From UBA2287 sp964479665 (GTDB lineage: Bacteria > Bacteroidota > Bacteroidia > Bacteroidales > Tenuifilaceae): DNA of 64,000 nucleotides. Below, in pieces: positions 44,829-53,717 of this stretch (the stretch's first letter is position 1; the number at the start of each line of letters is the position of its first letter). The notes under the pieces were generated by a model, which saw only the letters and a list, made by a program, of their open reading frames with translations, was not told the DNA's origin and searched no databases. The translations under genes and the position numbers were made by a program. Location: assembly GCA_964479665.1 (NCBI GenBank), contig CAYZNN010000001.1:124001-188000 (forward strand), read 5' to 3'.

Positions 44829-47321
44829 ATGAAACAATTTTTTGTAGCCGCATTTGCGGTTTTTACTTTGCTCTTTGGAAATATGCATGTTCAATCGCAG
44901 GATAGAAGGCATAGCGGAATGGGTGGTTCGGGACAAATGGACCTGAGTAATTTTTCCGGAACGATTCGAGGGAAAGTACTCGATGCACAATCGGGGGTTC
45001 CTGTAGAGTACGCCAATGTTGTTTTTTATCGCATGCGCGATTCATCATTGGTAACGGGAGGTATAACCGACTTGAAGGGCGATTTTGAATTACAGAAAGT
45101 ACCTGCAGGTCGCTATTTTGTTGAATTTAAATTTATTGGTTACAATACCCTGCGGGTCGATAACGTAATGGTTACCCCACGTCAGCCCGAAGTTTTTATG
45201 GGCGAAATTAAACTGGCCAGCACCTCCGAATCGCTCGATGCGGTGGTTGTAACAGGCGAAAAACGTATGATTCAGCATAACCTCGATAAGAAAGTATTTA
45301 ATGTTGGTAAGGACATTAGCGCTGAAGGTGGCACGGCCCTAGAGATAATGCAGAATATTCCTGCGGTTGAGGTTGATATGGAAGGGAATGTGAGCCTTCG
45401 GGGAAGCCAAAATGTTACCATTCTGGTCGATGGGCGTCCCTCAACTTTTTCGAGCATTGAGGAAATCCCTGCTAACATTATTGAGAGCGTTGAGGTGGTT
45501 ACTAACCCTTCGGCACGATACGATCCCGATGGGCTTTCGGGTTTGATAAATATAGTTTTAAAGAAAAAGCGGGATCCGGGATACCATGGAATGGTAATGC
45601 TAAACGCCGGTACTGGCGATAAATACAACGGTTCTCTCAATTTCAACTATAGGCAGAATAAATTAAACTTCTTTACAAATATAAGTTACCGTCAATTTCG
45701 CATGACTGGTTCAACCTACATCGACAATATATTTACAAATTCTAATAACACTGTATATAATCTGCAGGATCAGAATTTCAGAAGAAATGGTCAGTTTATT
45801 AGCGTACGCGGTGGAACCGATTATTTCGTTAACTCTTCTAACACAATTACACTCTCTGGTGGTTACAACTCACGGTTGTTTAATGTATGGGATTTGGCTC
45901 AGAACGACAACTACTCTTTACTAGTGCCCACCCCGGTTTCTTTTAACAGAACCAATAACGGTGAGAATGGTTTTGGGTCGTTCGATGTTTCGTTGAACTA
46001 CAAAAAAACGGGCAAAACTCCCGGACAGGAGTACACTGCCGATGCTTTTTTTAATACAAATGCTGGCAGCTTTGAAAATAGTATGTACCAGGAGTGGATT
46101 GGTGTTGTTCGCGACCCCGCCAATGAAAAGCAATATTCCGACATTATTGGGAATACCATTACCCTTCAAACCGATATGATTCAGCCAATTGGCAATGGAG
46201 GTCGATTAGAAACCGGACTGAAAGGCATTATGCGATATCAGGACAGCGATTTAACCTTTTCGTATTTAAATGGTTCGTGGAACGATGACCCCTTACGTAG
46301 TAACCATTTTGTTTACCGCGAGCAATTGTATTCGGCATACGCTATTTATTCCAATACTGTAGGTAAATTCAGCTACCAGGGAGGTTTGCGGGCAGAGCAA
46401 TCGTTCACAAATGGCGAACAAAAAGTGAGTAACGAGAGAATTCCCCGCGACTTTTTCAACCTGTTTCCTAGTGCACATGTTAAGTGGGATATAAATACAA
46501 CGAACTCTGCACAAATTGCATACAGCCGAAGGGTAAGCCGTCCCAATTCTCGCTTACTGAACCCTTTTGTTAATTATTCCGACCCCCTGAACTTGAGTAA
46601 GGGCAATCCTTACCTAAATCCAGAGTTTACCAATAGCCTAGAATTCAGCTATTTTTTCAATCTGCCTAAAACGAAACTTACGGCAACCGTTTTTTATCGG
46701 AATACTACCGATATTATTTCGCGCTATGTTGAGAGAATTAACGAAACGAGCGACACGCTTATGCAAACTTTTCGTAACATTAATAAGAGCCAAAATTTGG
46801 GGTTTGAGGGGGTACTTACCCAAAATATAACCCGTTGGTGGCGATTAAATGGTAGCGTTGGCTACTTCGCCACCGAGTTGGACGCTCCCGATTTGCAAGC
46901 GGCTGCCCGTAAAGGTTCGAGTTGGAACGCCAAAGCTACATCAACTTGGAATGTTGGCCGTAACCTCGAAATTCAGCTGAATGGAAATTACCGTTCACCC
47001 ATGATTTCGGCTGGTGGTACAGGAATGCGCTTTTGGGAAAGCGGTGGCGGACAGGGCAAAACCGGCGAACTTTACTGGTTCGACTTGGGAATGCGCATGC
47101 AGGTGCTCAATCGTAAGGGTACCATAACCCTTCGGGTAAGCGACTTATTAAATACTATGAAATACAAAGCCTACACCTATGGTGATGGTTTTACAAGCGA
47201 TATTACTCGCATTCGCGAAAGCAGGGTGGTTTTCGTAGGCTTTTCCTACAGAATTAATGAGTTCCGCCAGCGACGCGAGAAACGTGCCGACGATGAGGGC
47301 AGCTTTATGGATATGGAGTAG
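44829..47321 (+). CDS. TonB-dependent-receptor-like outer-membrane beta-barrel protein
   Basis: 830 residues from the ATG at 44829, chosen because it opens with a signal peptide (MKQFFVAAFAVFTLLFG). A carboxypeptidase-like/CarboxypepD_reg domain follows (about 40-130; GKVLDAQSGVPVEYANVVFY), then a TonB plug (about 140-245; ALEIMQNIPAVEVDMEG, GSQNVTILVDGRPS, SVEVVTNPSARYDPDG), and a long beta-barrel (OMP_b-brl_3 type) ending FRQRREKRADDEG rather than in the usual aromatic residue. Such proteins take up substrates through the outer membrane or act in envelope stress; ligand unknown. No SusD partner is adjacent. Confidence 0.88.
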   Translation: MKQFFVAAFAVFTLLFGNMHVQSQDRRHSGMGGSGQMDLSNFSGTIRGKVLDAQSGVPVEYANVVFYRMRDSSLVTGGITDLKGDFELQKVPAGRYFVEFKFIGYNTLRVDNVMVTPRQPEVFMGEIKLASTSESLDAVVVTGEKRMIQHNLDKKVFNVGKDISAEGGTALEIMQNIPAVEVDMEGNVSLRGSQNVTILVDGRPSTFSSIEEIPANIIESVEVVTNPSARYDPDGLSGLINIVLKKKRDPGYHGMVMLNAGTGDKYNGSLNFNYRQNKLNFFTNISYRQFRMTGSTYIDNIFTNSNNTVYNLQDQNFRRNGQFISVRGGTDYFVNSSNTITLSGGYNSRLFNVWDLAQNDNYSLLVPTPVSFNRTNNGENGFGSFDVSLNYKKTGKTPGQEYTADAFFNTNAGSFENSMYQEWIGVVRDPANEKQYSDIIGNTITLQTDMIQPIGNGGRLETGLKGIMRYQDSDLTFSYLNGSWNDDPLRSNHFVYREQLYSAYAIYSNTVGKFSYQGGLRAEQSFTNGEQKVSNERIPRDFFNLFPSAHVKWDINTTNSAQIAYSRRVSRPNSRLLNPFVNYSDPLNLSKGNPYLNPEFTNSLEFSYFFNLPKTKLTATVFYRNTTDIISRYVERINETSDTLMQTFRNINKSQNLGFEGVLTQNITRWWRLNGSVGYFATELDAPDLQAAARKGSSWNAKATSTWNVGRNLEIQLNGNYRSPMISAGGTGMRFWESGGGQGKTGELYWFDLGMRMQVLNRKGTITLRVSDLLNTMKYKAYTYGDGFTSDITRIRESRVVFVGFSYRINEFRQRREKRADDEGSFMDME

Positions 47322-47343
47322 CCTAATAATCGGGTTACAGTTG

Positions 47344-47380
47344 AAAAGGCCTTCGGTATTTTTTCCGGAGGCTTTTTGTT
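47344..47380 (+). terminator. Rho-independent terminator after the receptor gene
   Basis: A 13-pair stem (47344-47356 with 47365-47377, two G-T pairs) AAAAGGCCTTCGG / CCGGAGGCTTTTT, ending in a T run. Confidence 0.82.
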
Positions 47381-47437
47381 TGGGAACTAGTGCATTTAAT
47401 TTTACAAAATGAATAACTTTAGCCAAATTATTTTGCC

Positions 47438-49660
47438 ATGGTACGCTCTATAATAATAGTATTTCTCATTTTTATTGGGCTGTCAGGCTCTCGCCAGCAG
47501 TTGCTCAATGCCTCTCCCGATAGTTTAAAATTGGAGCTGAGCCGCGCTAATACCGATAGCGCTCGAATTTCTATACTTGCTGCAATTGCCAATAATTTTG
47601 CCAGCCTGAAACCGGATAGCGCATTTGTTTACTTCGATAGAGCCATGGAGTTAGCTCAAAAAACGAATAACCTACAAAGGCTTTACGAACTATACAGCAG
47701 TAAAGGAACCGTTTATAGCGATTTGCAAAATTTTTCTATGGCCCTATTCGAATTCAAAAAACAGCTGGAGGTTGCTTTGATATTGACCGATTCTTCGTTG
47801 ATATCCGCTTCGTACAGCAATGCCGGAAGTGCACTTAACTATATGGGCTTAACCAATAGGGCTATTAATGCTTATAAGAGTGCATTACAATACCACAATC
47901 TCTTACGAGATTCTTTAAAAACTGCTATGCTTTACGGAAGAATCGGAAATTTGCATTTAACAGCAGCAAAATACGAAGATGCAGAGGCCTACTACGCCAA
48001 AGCCTACGAAATATTCGAGAAGAAACAGTTAAAGCGCTACATGGCCATAGTTTTACAAAACTCAGGAGTGATAGAAAAGAACCGGAGGAACTTTGAGAAG
48101 GGGATTGAACTTTTTCAGAGAGCCATAGCGCTTCATGAAGAACAGAATAATACATTAGGCGTTGCCCAATGCATTGGCAATATAGGCGGCATATATTACG
48201 AGCAGGCGAATTACAAAAAGGCTATTGAAAATATTGGTGTGGCTATTGAAATATTCCGTAAGCACGATGCAACTCACGACTTGGCCATTGCACTTATGAA
48301 AGTTGGTAAAAGTTACAATCACCTGAATCGCTTCGAAATGGCCCGCATAACCCTTGAGGAAACCCTTCTTTTAGCTGACAGTTCTATGCAATCGTTGCAA
48401 ATCGAAATTTTAGAACCGTTGGCCAAATCGTACTTTTCATTGGGTATGAACGAAAAAGCTTACGAAACGCTTCTGCGTGCTTATACAATTTATGCAGCGT
48501 TGCACACCAAAGAGAATAGTGAAATACAGGAATCGCTTAGGCTTGAGTTGGAAATTGAGCGCCGGGACATGGATATGGAAATTTTGCGCAAAGACAATGA
48601 TTTGAAAGAGAATACAATCAAGCGGCAGAATGCTCAACTGGTACTTTACCTTTTGGCCATTGCTTTTTTCTTTGTTTTACTTGTTCTCCTTTCCCGAATT
48701 AACAGGGTACGAAAAAGAGCCAACGCCGATTTGCTAATTAAAAATGCTGAGATTACTCAGCAGAAGGAGGAAATAGAAGCACAGCGCGACGAAATTGAAG
48801 CCCAAAAGGAGGAAATCATGTCGCAGCGCGACCAATTGGAGGTTCAGCGAAGCATTGCCATTTCGCAACGCGATGAACTGTCGAGGGTTAACGTTTCGCT
48901 AACCGACAGCATTCTTTACGCCAAGAATATTCAAACGGCACTTCTTGCAACCAGTAAAGAACTTTCGGAAAGTTTGGGTGAGAATTTTGTGCTTTACGAG
49001 CCGCTGAATATAGTTAGTGGCGACTTCTATTGGGTTTCGAGTCCAAGAACCCAGGGTGCCAACGAAACAGTGCTCGCCATTGCCGATTGTACCGGTCATG
49101 GAGTACCGGGTGCCCTTATGAGTGTTATGGGGATTAACTTTCTAAATAGCATAGTAAATGAAAGCGGTGTAACCGACCCTGCCGCAATTCTCAATGCAGT
49201 GAACGATTCCATTATTCGTGCGCTGAGCCATACCGGTGAGATGGATAAGAGCAAGGATGGTATGGATATGGCAGTTGTTACTTTCGATTGGCAAACCATG
49301 GAAATGGCTTTCTCATCGGCTAAGATTAGGGTTTTAGTTTGGCGAAAGGGTGAAGTGTTTCAACTTGGCGTTACCAAGGCTTCGCTTGGTAGGCAGAGCC
49401 GAGCGGGCAGCCCATTCGAAACAGCATCGTTTACCCTGCAAGCCAACGATGTTTTATATCTGCTAACCGATGGCTATATCGATCAGTTTGGAGGTCCCAA
49501 CCTGAAAAAATTCTTAACCAATGGACTTATTGAACTACTGAAGCGAATTGGTAGCAAACCGCTCGACGAGCAGCGAAAGTTACTGCTCGAAACGTTTATG
49601 AAGTGGAAGGGGACCCACATTCAAATTGACGATGTTTTGGTATTTGGAGTGCGAATTTAG
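47438..49660 (+). CDS. Membrane TPR sensor with SpoIIE phosphatase domain
   Basis: 740 residues. A signal peptide (about 1-25) precedes seven or so TPR-type repeats (about 30-365; AMLYGRIGNLHLTAAKYEDA, AQCIGNIGGIYYEQANYKKA), then a membrane helix (about 400-420), a coiled coil with repeated EEIEAQRDEIEAQKEEIMSQ (about 445-480) and a PP2C/SpoIIE domain (about 505-738; GDFYWV, DCTGHGVPGALMSVMG, DGMDMAVV, LTDGYIDQFGG, IDDVLV). The design parallels the propeller-SpoIIE protein 5.5 kb upstream with the sensor exchanged. It is convergent with the hydrogenase-linked phosphatase gene, 16 bases apart. Confidence 0.9.
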   Translation: MVRSIIIVFLIFIGLSGSRQQLLNASPDSLKLELSRANTDSARISILAAIANNFASLKPDSAFVYFDRAMELAQKTNNLQRLYELYSSKGTVYSDLQNFSMALFEFKKQLEVALILTDSSLISASYSNAGSALNYMGLTNRAINAYKSALQYHNLLRDSLKTAMLYGRIGNLHLTAAKYEDAEAYYAKAYEIFEKKQLKRYMAIVLQNSGVIEKNRRNFEKGIELFQRAIALHEEQNNTLGVAQCIGNIGGIYYEQANYKKAIENIGVAIEIFRKHDATHDLAIALMKVGKSYNHLNRFEMARITLEETLLLADSSMQSLQIEILEPLAKSYFSLGMNEKAYETLLRAYTIYAALHTKENSEIQESLRLELEIERRDMDMEILRKDNDLKENTIKRQNAQLVLYLLAIAFFFVLLVLLSRINRVRKRANADLLIKNAEITQQKEEIEAQRDEIEAQKEEIMSQRDQLEVQRSIAISQRDELSRVNVSLTDSILYAKNIQTALLATSKELSESLGENFVLYEPLNIVSGDFYWVSSPRTQGANETVLAIADCTGHGVPGALMSVMGINFLNSIVNESGVTDPAAILNAVNDSIIRALSHTGEMDKSKDGMDMAVVTFDWQTMEMAFSSAKIRVLVWRKGEVFQLGVTKASLGRQSRAGSPFETASFTLQANDVLYLLTDGYIDQFGGPNLKKFLTNGLIELLKRIGSKPLDEQRKLLLETFMKWKGTHIQIDDVLVFGVRI

Positions 49661-49676
49661 CAATTGGTTCGAACTG

Positions 49677-50861
49677 CTAAATAAAGGTCATTTTAATCTC
49701 CTTTAAAAACTTATCCTGTAGCACATGCTGCATACGTTTAGCAACTGTACGACGAATTTCTAATTCAACGGGTAGGTTCGGGTCCTGATGGGCAATGTTA
49801 ATACCCGTTCCAACCAAAAAGTGGATCTCGTCGCTCTCCAGCAGCATTTTAACTATTAAATCGGCTGGGCCATTGCCCAGAGTGGATGTTTCGTTGAAAT
49901 TGCGAAGTATTTCTACAACCTTGCTGAGGGTGAGTATTCCTTCGGTTACCAAATCGGCACCATCCATATGCGAAATGGGAGGAAGGTCGGGATCGATAAA
50001 TTCGAACGAATTTTCTATGGTAACATTCAATTCGCGCGAAATAATATCGCCAGTTGTAGCCCCGCTAATAATTTTTTTCCCTTCGAACTCTCGATACATT
50101 TGGGCCAATTTTTTATCATTTTCCTTATCGTACGGAGGCCCTGTACAAATTAGTAGTTTGCGAGGTTCGCGGAAATAAATGGTTGCGCAGCTGGTGTCGT
50201 CCTTGGGATGATAGCCATCGTTTACATAGGCTCTGTTCACCACTTTGGTTGCCAGTTTGCGAGCGGAGATGTTGTGTTCGTTTTTTACAAGCTTCAGAAC
50301 GAATTGCTGAACGCCCTCGATGGTCCAACCAAACGGAAAGTCATCGGAGCCCATCCCCGACTGAGGAATGCCGTCGCTCCATATTATAATTCTATCCTCC
50401 TTTTGTGGCACAAATGAGCAGTAGCGTAGTTCTTTCCCTGCATTGGTTTCGCTCTGAAGAATGACGCATTGCCACCCCGGATCGAACTTTTCGGTTCCCT
50501 TCATAACGAAGCATTCAGGATTGTCGTACTCCAGAATCTGAGTAGTGCCGTTATGCTCAATGTCTACAATGGTGAAAGTAGAGTAACTCATTTGCCTTAC
50601 AGAGCAAACGGGGAGCGTATTCATAATAATTTCGGCAATTTTGTTTATCTCCTTATGCTCCTTGGTAAAGTTTAGCGCCATAGTGGCGGTAAGGGTAGCT
50701 AAAACATTGGCCTTTACACCGTGGCCCATGCCATCGCTTAAAACAACAATGGTTCGGTCTTCGCCAATTACCCGCTGCGATAAAAATACGTCGCCGCAAA
50801 TGCGCTCGCCATCGTGATACTTTTGCTGACAATTAACCTCAATGAAAAACCGATCGCTCAT
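49677..50861 (-). CDS. HydS-associated PP2C/SpoIIE phosphatase
   Basis: 394 residues, cytoplasmic. Residues about 1-225 form a SpoIIE/PP2C domain with the metal-binding VVLSDGMGHGVKAN (near 40), IIIWSDGIPQSG (near 160) and KDDTSCATIYF (near 220). The C-terminal half (about 230-394) contains LLICTGPPYDKENDKK, ISGATTGDIISRELN and FEFIDPDLPPISHMDGADL, and is unlike a STAS or kinase domain; I do not recognise it beyond its occurrence on phosphatases encoded beside sensory [FeFe] hydrogenases. It follows the PAS-bearing hydrogenase-like gene by 12 bases, so the two are co-transcribed and are the likely sensor-effector pair. Confidence 0.85.
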   Translation of the reverse strand: MSDRFFIEVNCQQKYHDGERICGDVFLSQRVIGEDRTIVVLSDGMGHGVKANVLATLTATMALNFTKEHKEINKIAEIIMNTLPVCSVRQMSYSTFTIVDIEHNGTTQILEYDNPECFVMKGTEKFDPGWQCVILQSETNAGKELRYCSFVPQKEDRIIIWSDGIPQSGMGSDDFPFGWTIEGVQQFVLKLVKNEHNISARKLATKVVNRAYVNDGYHPKDDTSCATIYFREPRKLLICTGPPYDKENDKKLAQMYREFEGKKIISGATTGDIISRELNVTIENSFEFIDPDLPPISHMDGADLVTEGILTLSKVVEILRNFNETSTLGNGPADLIVKMLLESDEIHFLVGTGINIAHQDPNLPVELEIRRTVAKRMQHVLQDKFLKEIKMTFI

Positions 50862-50873
50862 GGCTGGGGGTGG

Positions 50874-52736
50874 TTAGTCGTTCTTTTTGCCCTCTTTGTA
50901 GGCTTTTATTATGGAGTTGAGCATTTGCTCGGTTTCCGAGGCACCCTCTCCTAGCAGGAAGCCAATTTTTTGCACCATGGCCAGGTTCTTGTCTACTGCT
51001 TCTGTAATACGTTTAATTACCTCCTCCTTTTGAACCTCGGGCGCATACATGTCGCGAATTACAGCACCTACAACCTGATTTTTCTTAATTGTAAATACCG
51101 AAACGTTGAGCAGAAGTTCTTTGTAGTGGATATCGCGATTTTTAATGTCCTCGTTATTCTGAAGAACATACGAAAATAGGTTGTAGATGTTGTAGGGTAG
51201 GAGCGCTTTCAGGTCGGCACCCACCAGTCCGGGGATCACTTCGTTTATTTCCAATGCGTCGTCGCCAAGCAGGTCGATAAAACTTTGGTTGCTCTGCATT
51301 ATTTTCAATTTCTTGTCGGCTATAACCACTGCCGATGGTAATTTTTTCATCATGGTGGTTATGGTTTCAGAGGCGTCGCGTGCTGCCTCCTGCTCGGCAC
51401 GAGCAATTTTTTCCGATTCTTTCAGCGCCTCCTGGGTTTTAGCCAATTTTTCGTTGGTTGCCCTAAGGGTCTTAATGTATTCCTGGCGGTTTTTTAACGT
51501 AAAGTTCAAGCACATGTCGGTATGAGCCAACCCCGAAGCTACCGCAATGGCAAAGTCTTGGCAACTAGGGTATCCGCAAGCCTCGCACCCCGAGTCCTTT
51601 TCAACAAACTCTTTTCCAATCACTTTTAATACTTCATGTATTTTCTCGTCGTTGGGAACAGGAATGCGTTGGTCGTTAGCATTGAAGGTAGCTAGGAAAC
51701 TATGGTCGCTATGCTTGTCGATTAGTTTTTCCCATTTGGCCCTATCGAACGATTTGAGCCTTTTGTTGGCATAGTTAACCACCATGGTTCGCCGAATGAA
51801 CTTTTTACCACCCTTTGAGGTGCCCGGCCCCATAAGGCAACCCTCGCAGTAAAACAGGTTGAAATGTCGACTAATATCTTCGGCATTGCTGTTGAACTGT
51901 TCCACTGCTTCAATCATATTGCTGGGTCCCTCGGTAGTAATTATTTTTCCGGTCAGAAGGTCCTCGTTTATATCAACTGCCTGAAGCAGTCCGTTTGCAA
52001 TGGGGAGAAGGGAGCCTTTGTAGCCAATGGGCTCATCGAACTCGCTGTATTCAACCCTGCTTTCGGTAATATCGAACTCGTTGAAGAGCTCCCGAAGCTC
52101 TGTAAAGGTAAGAACTGCATCAATCTTTGCATTGCCATCGAACCGAAGGGCTTCGTCCTTATTCTGAATACATGGCCCAATGTATACCACCTTGGTGTCA
52201 ATTCCATACTCGCGGCGAACCACCTTGGCGGTGGTTACCATGGGCGGTACAATGGTAGCCAGATTGTCTACCAGTTCGGGATGGAACTTTTCGACGTATG
52301 AAACCACAACAGGGCACACGGTTGTAAGGTAGTACTTGCCCTTAAAATCGTCGAATAGTTTTTTGTACTCACGAGCAGTAATGTCGACACCAAAAGTAAC
52401 TTCGCAAACATATGTAAAGCCAAGGGCTTTGATCATTTGAACGAACTTGCGGTAGTCGTATATGTCCACAAATTCACCCGAAATGGAGGGTGCGCAAATG
52501 GCTGCAATCTTCCCCCCTTCGCGAAGAATCTGCTTCACTTCGTCCTTCGACGAGCGGTAACTTACGGCACTAACGGGGCATATGTTGAGGCAGCTCCCAC
52601 AGCCTATGCACCTGTTTGGAAGTATTTCGGCGTAATTCTTATCGGCCTTAACCTCAATAGCCTTTACGGGACAAACCCTAACGCAGGCAAAGCAGTTAAT
52701 GCACTTGTGCTTATCTATTGAAAAGAGTTGGATCAT
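50874..52736 (-). CDS. hydS: Sensory [FeFe]-hydrogenase-like protein with PAS domain (HydS, phosphatase-linked)
   Basis: 620 residues. Two [4Fe-4S] ferredoxin motifs (Cys12/15/18/22 and 43/46/49/53) lead into the H-cluster-type domain with reduced motifs: L1 TTVCP (138-142) lacks the proton-relay Cys of catalytic enzymes, L2 is IGPCIQNKDE (186-195), and L3 is YCEGCLMGPG (296-305), spacing CxxC instead of CxxxC. A further iron-sulfur motif CEACGYPSCQDFA lies near 395, then a coiled coil and a PAS-like domain (about 465-570). This is the layout of group C sensory hydrogenases that are thought to sense H2 or redox state. Upstream by 16 bases is the thioredoxin-like ferredoxin; downstream is the phosphatase. 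Confidence 0.87.
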   Translation of the reverse strand: MIQLFSIDKHKCINCFACVRVCPVKAIEVKADKNYAEILPNRCIGCGSCLNICPVSAVSYRSSKDEVKQILREGGKIAAICAPSISGEFVDIYDYRKFVQMIKALGFTYVCEVTFGVDITAREYKKLFDDFKGKYYLTTVCPVVVSYVEKFHPELVDNLATIVPPMVTTAKVVRREYGIDTKVVYIGPCIQNKDEALRFDGNAKIDAVLTFTELRELFNEFDITESRVEYSEFDEPIGYKGSLLPIANGLLQAVDINEDLLTGKIITTEGPSNMIEAVEQFNSNAEDISRHFNLFYCEGCLMGPGTSKGGKKFIRRTMVVNYANKRLKSFDRAKWEKLIDKHSDHSFLATFNANDQRIPVPNDEKIHEVLKVIGKEFVEKDSGCEACGYPSCQDFAIAVASGLAHTDMCLNFTLKNRQEYIKTLRATNEKLAKTQEALKESEKIARAEQEAARDASETITTMMKKLPSAVVIADKKLKIMQSNQSFIDLLGDDALEINEVIPGLVGADLKALLPYNIYNLFSYVLQNNEDIKNRDIHYKELLLNVSVFTIKKNQVVGAVIRDMYAPEVQKEEVIKRITEAVDKNLAMVQKIGFLLGEGASETEQMLNSIIKAYKEGKKND

Positions 52737-52752
52737 GCTGCAGGGTTTAGGG

Positions 52753-53001
52753 TTAGCCTATGAAATGGTTGGTCAGAATTTCTAAGGCTTTAAATTCATC
52801 CACTCCGGTGTGAATGGTCTCTCCAACTTTCAGAATGGGCCCTTCGGCGCAGCTGCCAAAGCAGTGGCCACCCCGAAAGGTAACTGATTCCTGAAGATTG
52901 TTTTTTTGAATAAATTGCGTTACTGCCTTTAGCGTACCCTTGTTGCCCCGTGCAAAGCACGAACTACCTAGGCATATAGTAACCGGAGTTTTCTCTTTCA
53001 T
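52753..53001 (-). CDS. Thioredoxin-like [2Fe-2S] ferredoxin, free-standing
   Basis: 82 residues from the ATG at 52999-53001 (a -7 box just upstream fixes this start; the frame is open 15 codons further). Four cysteines in the thioredoxin-like ferredoxin pattern: Cys10 and Cys15 (CLGSSC), Cys47 and Cys51 (CFGSC), with the following GPILKVGETI. The same fold occurs as HydC/NuoE and as the N-terminal domain of HydB. First gene of the minus-strand operon with hydS and the phosphatase, divergent from hydCBA. Likely an electron shuttle between the hydrogenase and its sensors. Confidence 0.88.
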   Translation of the reverse strand: MKEKTPVTICLGSSCFARGNKGTLKAVTQFIQKNNLQESVTFRGGHCFGSCAEGPILKVGETIHTGVDEFKALEILTNHFIG

Positions 53002-53021
53002 TGTTAGCGCTTGAACATATG

Positions 53022-53029
53022 CAAAGGTA
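53022..53029 (-). promoter_or_regulatory. -7 promoter element (TACCTTTG) for the ferredoxin-hydS-phosphatase operon
   Basis: Exact TAnnTTTG match on the minus strand 20 bases before the ATG. Confidence 0.6.
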
Positions 53030-53118
53030 ATAATTAAAGTGTTCAATTTAAAGTGATTTTAAATGTAAGTCAACCTTTCGTTTATTTATAATTTATAGCT
53101 AAATTGTAGGCCAATAAA

Positions 53119-53181
53119 AATACAGTATTTTAAGTATATTGCTGTATTATAACCGATTGTGTTTGTTATTAAATAAACACA
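53119..53181. promoter_or_regulatory. Two inverted repeats in the divergent hydrogenase promoter region
   Basis: AATACAG-N16-CTGTATT (53119-53125, 53142-53148) and TGTGTTT-N10-AAACACA (53158-53164, 53175-53181). Both lie between the divergent operons and the second is 38 bases before hydC. They are operator candidates for a dimeric regulator; which one is unknown. Confidence 0.45.
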
Positions 53182-53218
53182 AGAGGTTGAAAACGTTTCG
53201 CAATATGTGTTTTGAGTT

Positions 53219-53695
53219 ATGAAAGAGCAAATTGAAAGCATTTTGGATAAATACAGCCATGCCGGAACCGACAGCTTAATTCCAATATTACAGGACATTC
53301 AGGACGATATTGGGCACCTGTCGGAGGAGAGCATCGAAATTATTGGCAAGCGTCTTGGAATTGCCACTAGCAAAATATACGGATTGGCTTCTTTTTACAA
53401 CCAGTTTCGCTTTCAACCTAAGGGGGCCTGCCACATACGGGTTTGTCATGGCACTTCGTGCCACCTAATGGGTGCCATTTCACTCATTGAACTAATTGAA
53501 AAACGGCTGAAAGTAAAGGTAGGCCAAACTTCGCGAAACGGTGCTTTCAGTTTGGAAGTAGTGCCCTGCATGGGTGCATGCGCCCATGCACCAGCGATTC
53601 AAGTAAACGGAAAATTTTACAGTAAACTAACCGAGCAGGGGTTGACCGATTTGCTCGATGCTCTTTCTAATGAGTATTTATCGGCTACGAAATGA
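53219..53695 (+). CDS. hydC: Bifurcating [FeFe] hydrogenase gamma subunit (NuoE-like)
   Basis: 158 residues. NuoE/HydC-type thioredoxin-like [2Fe-2S] protein: helical N-terminus (QDIQDDIGHLSEESIEIIG), then Cys76 and Cys81 (CHGTSC) and Cys117 and Cys121 (CMGAC), all four ligands intact. It carries electrons within the HydABC complex that couples NADH and reduced ferredoxin oxidation to H2 production. First in a tight plus-strand cluster: hydB starts 23 bases later. Confidence 0.93.
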   Translation: MKEQIESILDKYSHAGTDSLIPILQDIQDDIGHLSEESIEIIGKRLGIATSKIYGLASFYNQFRFQPKGACHIRVCHGTSCHLMGAISLIELIEKRLKVKVGQTSRNGAFSLEVVPCMGACAHAPAIQVNGKFYSKLTEQGLTDLLDALSNEYLSATK

Positions 53696-53717
53696 GGTTT
53701 TTCATATATTTTAAATA

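Noticed and set aside
53002..53046. N-terminal extension of the thioredoxin-like ferredoxin
   Set aside because: The extension overlaps an exact -7 promoter box, and the shorter start gives the normal domain boundary.
53158..53181. Naming the palindrome a Rex or FNR site
   Set aside because: Arms TGTGTTT/AAACACA do not match TTGTGAA-type Rex half-sites or TTGAT FNR half-sites closely enough; left as an unassigned operator candidate.
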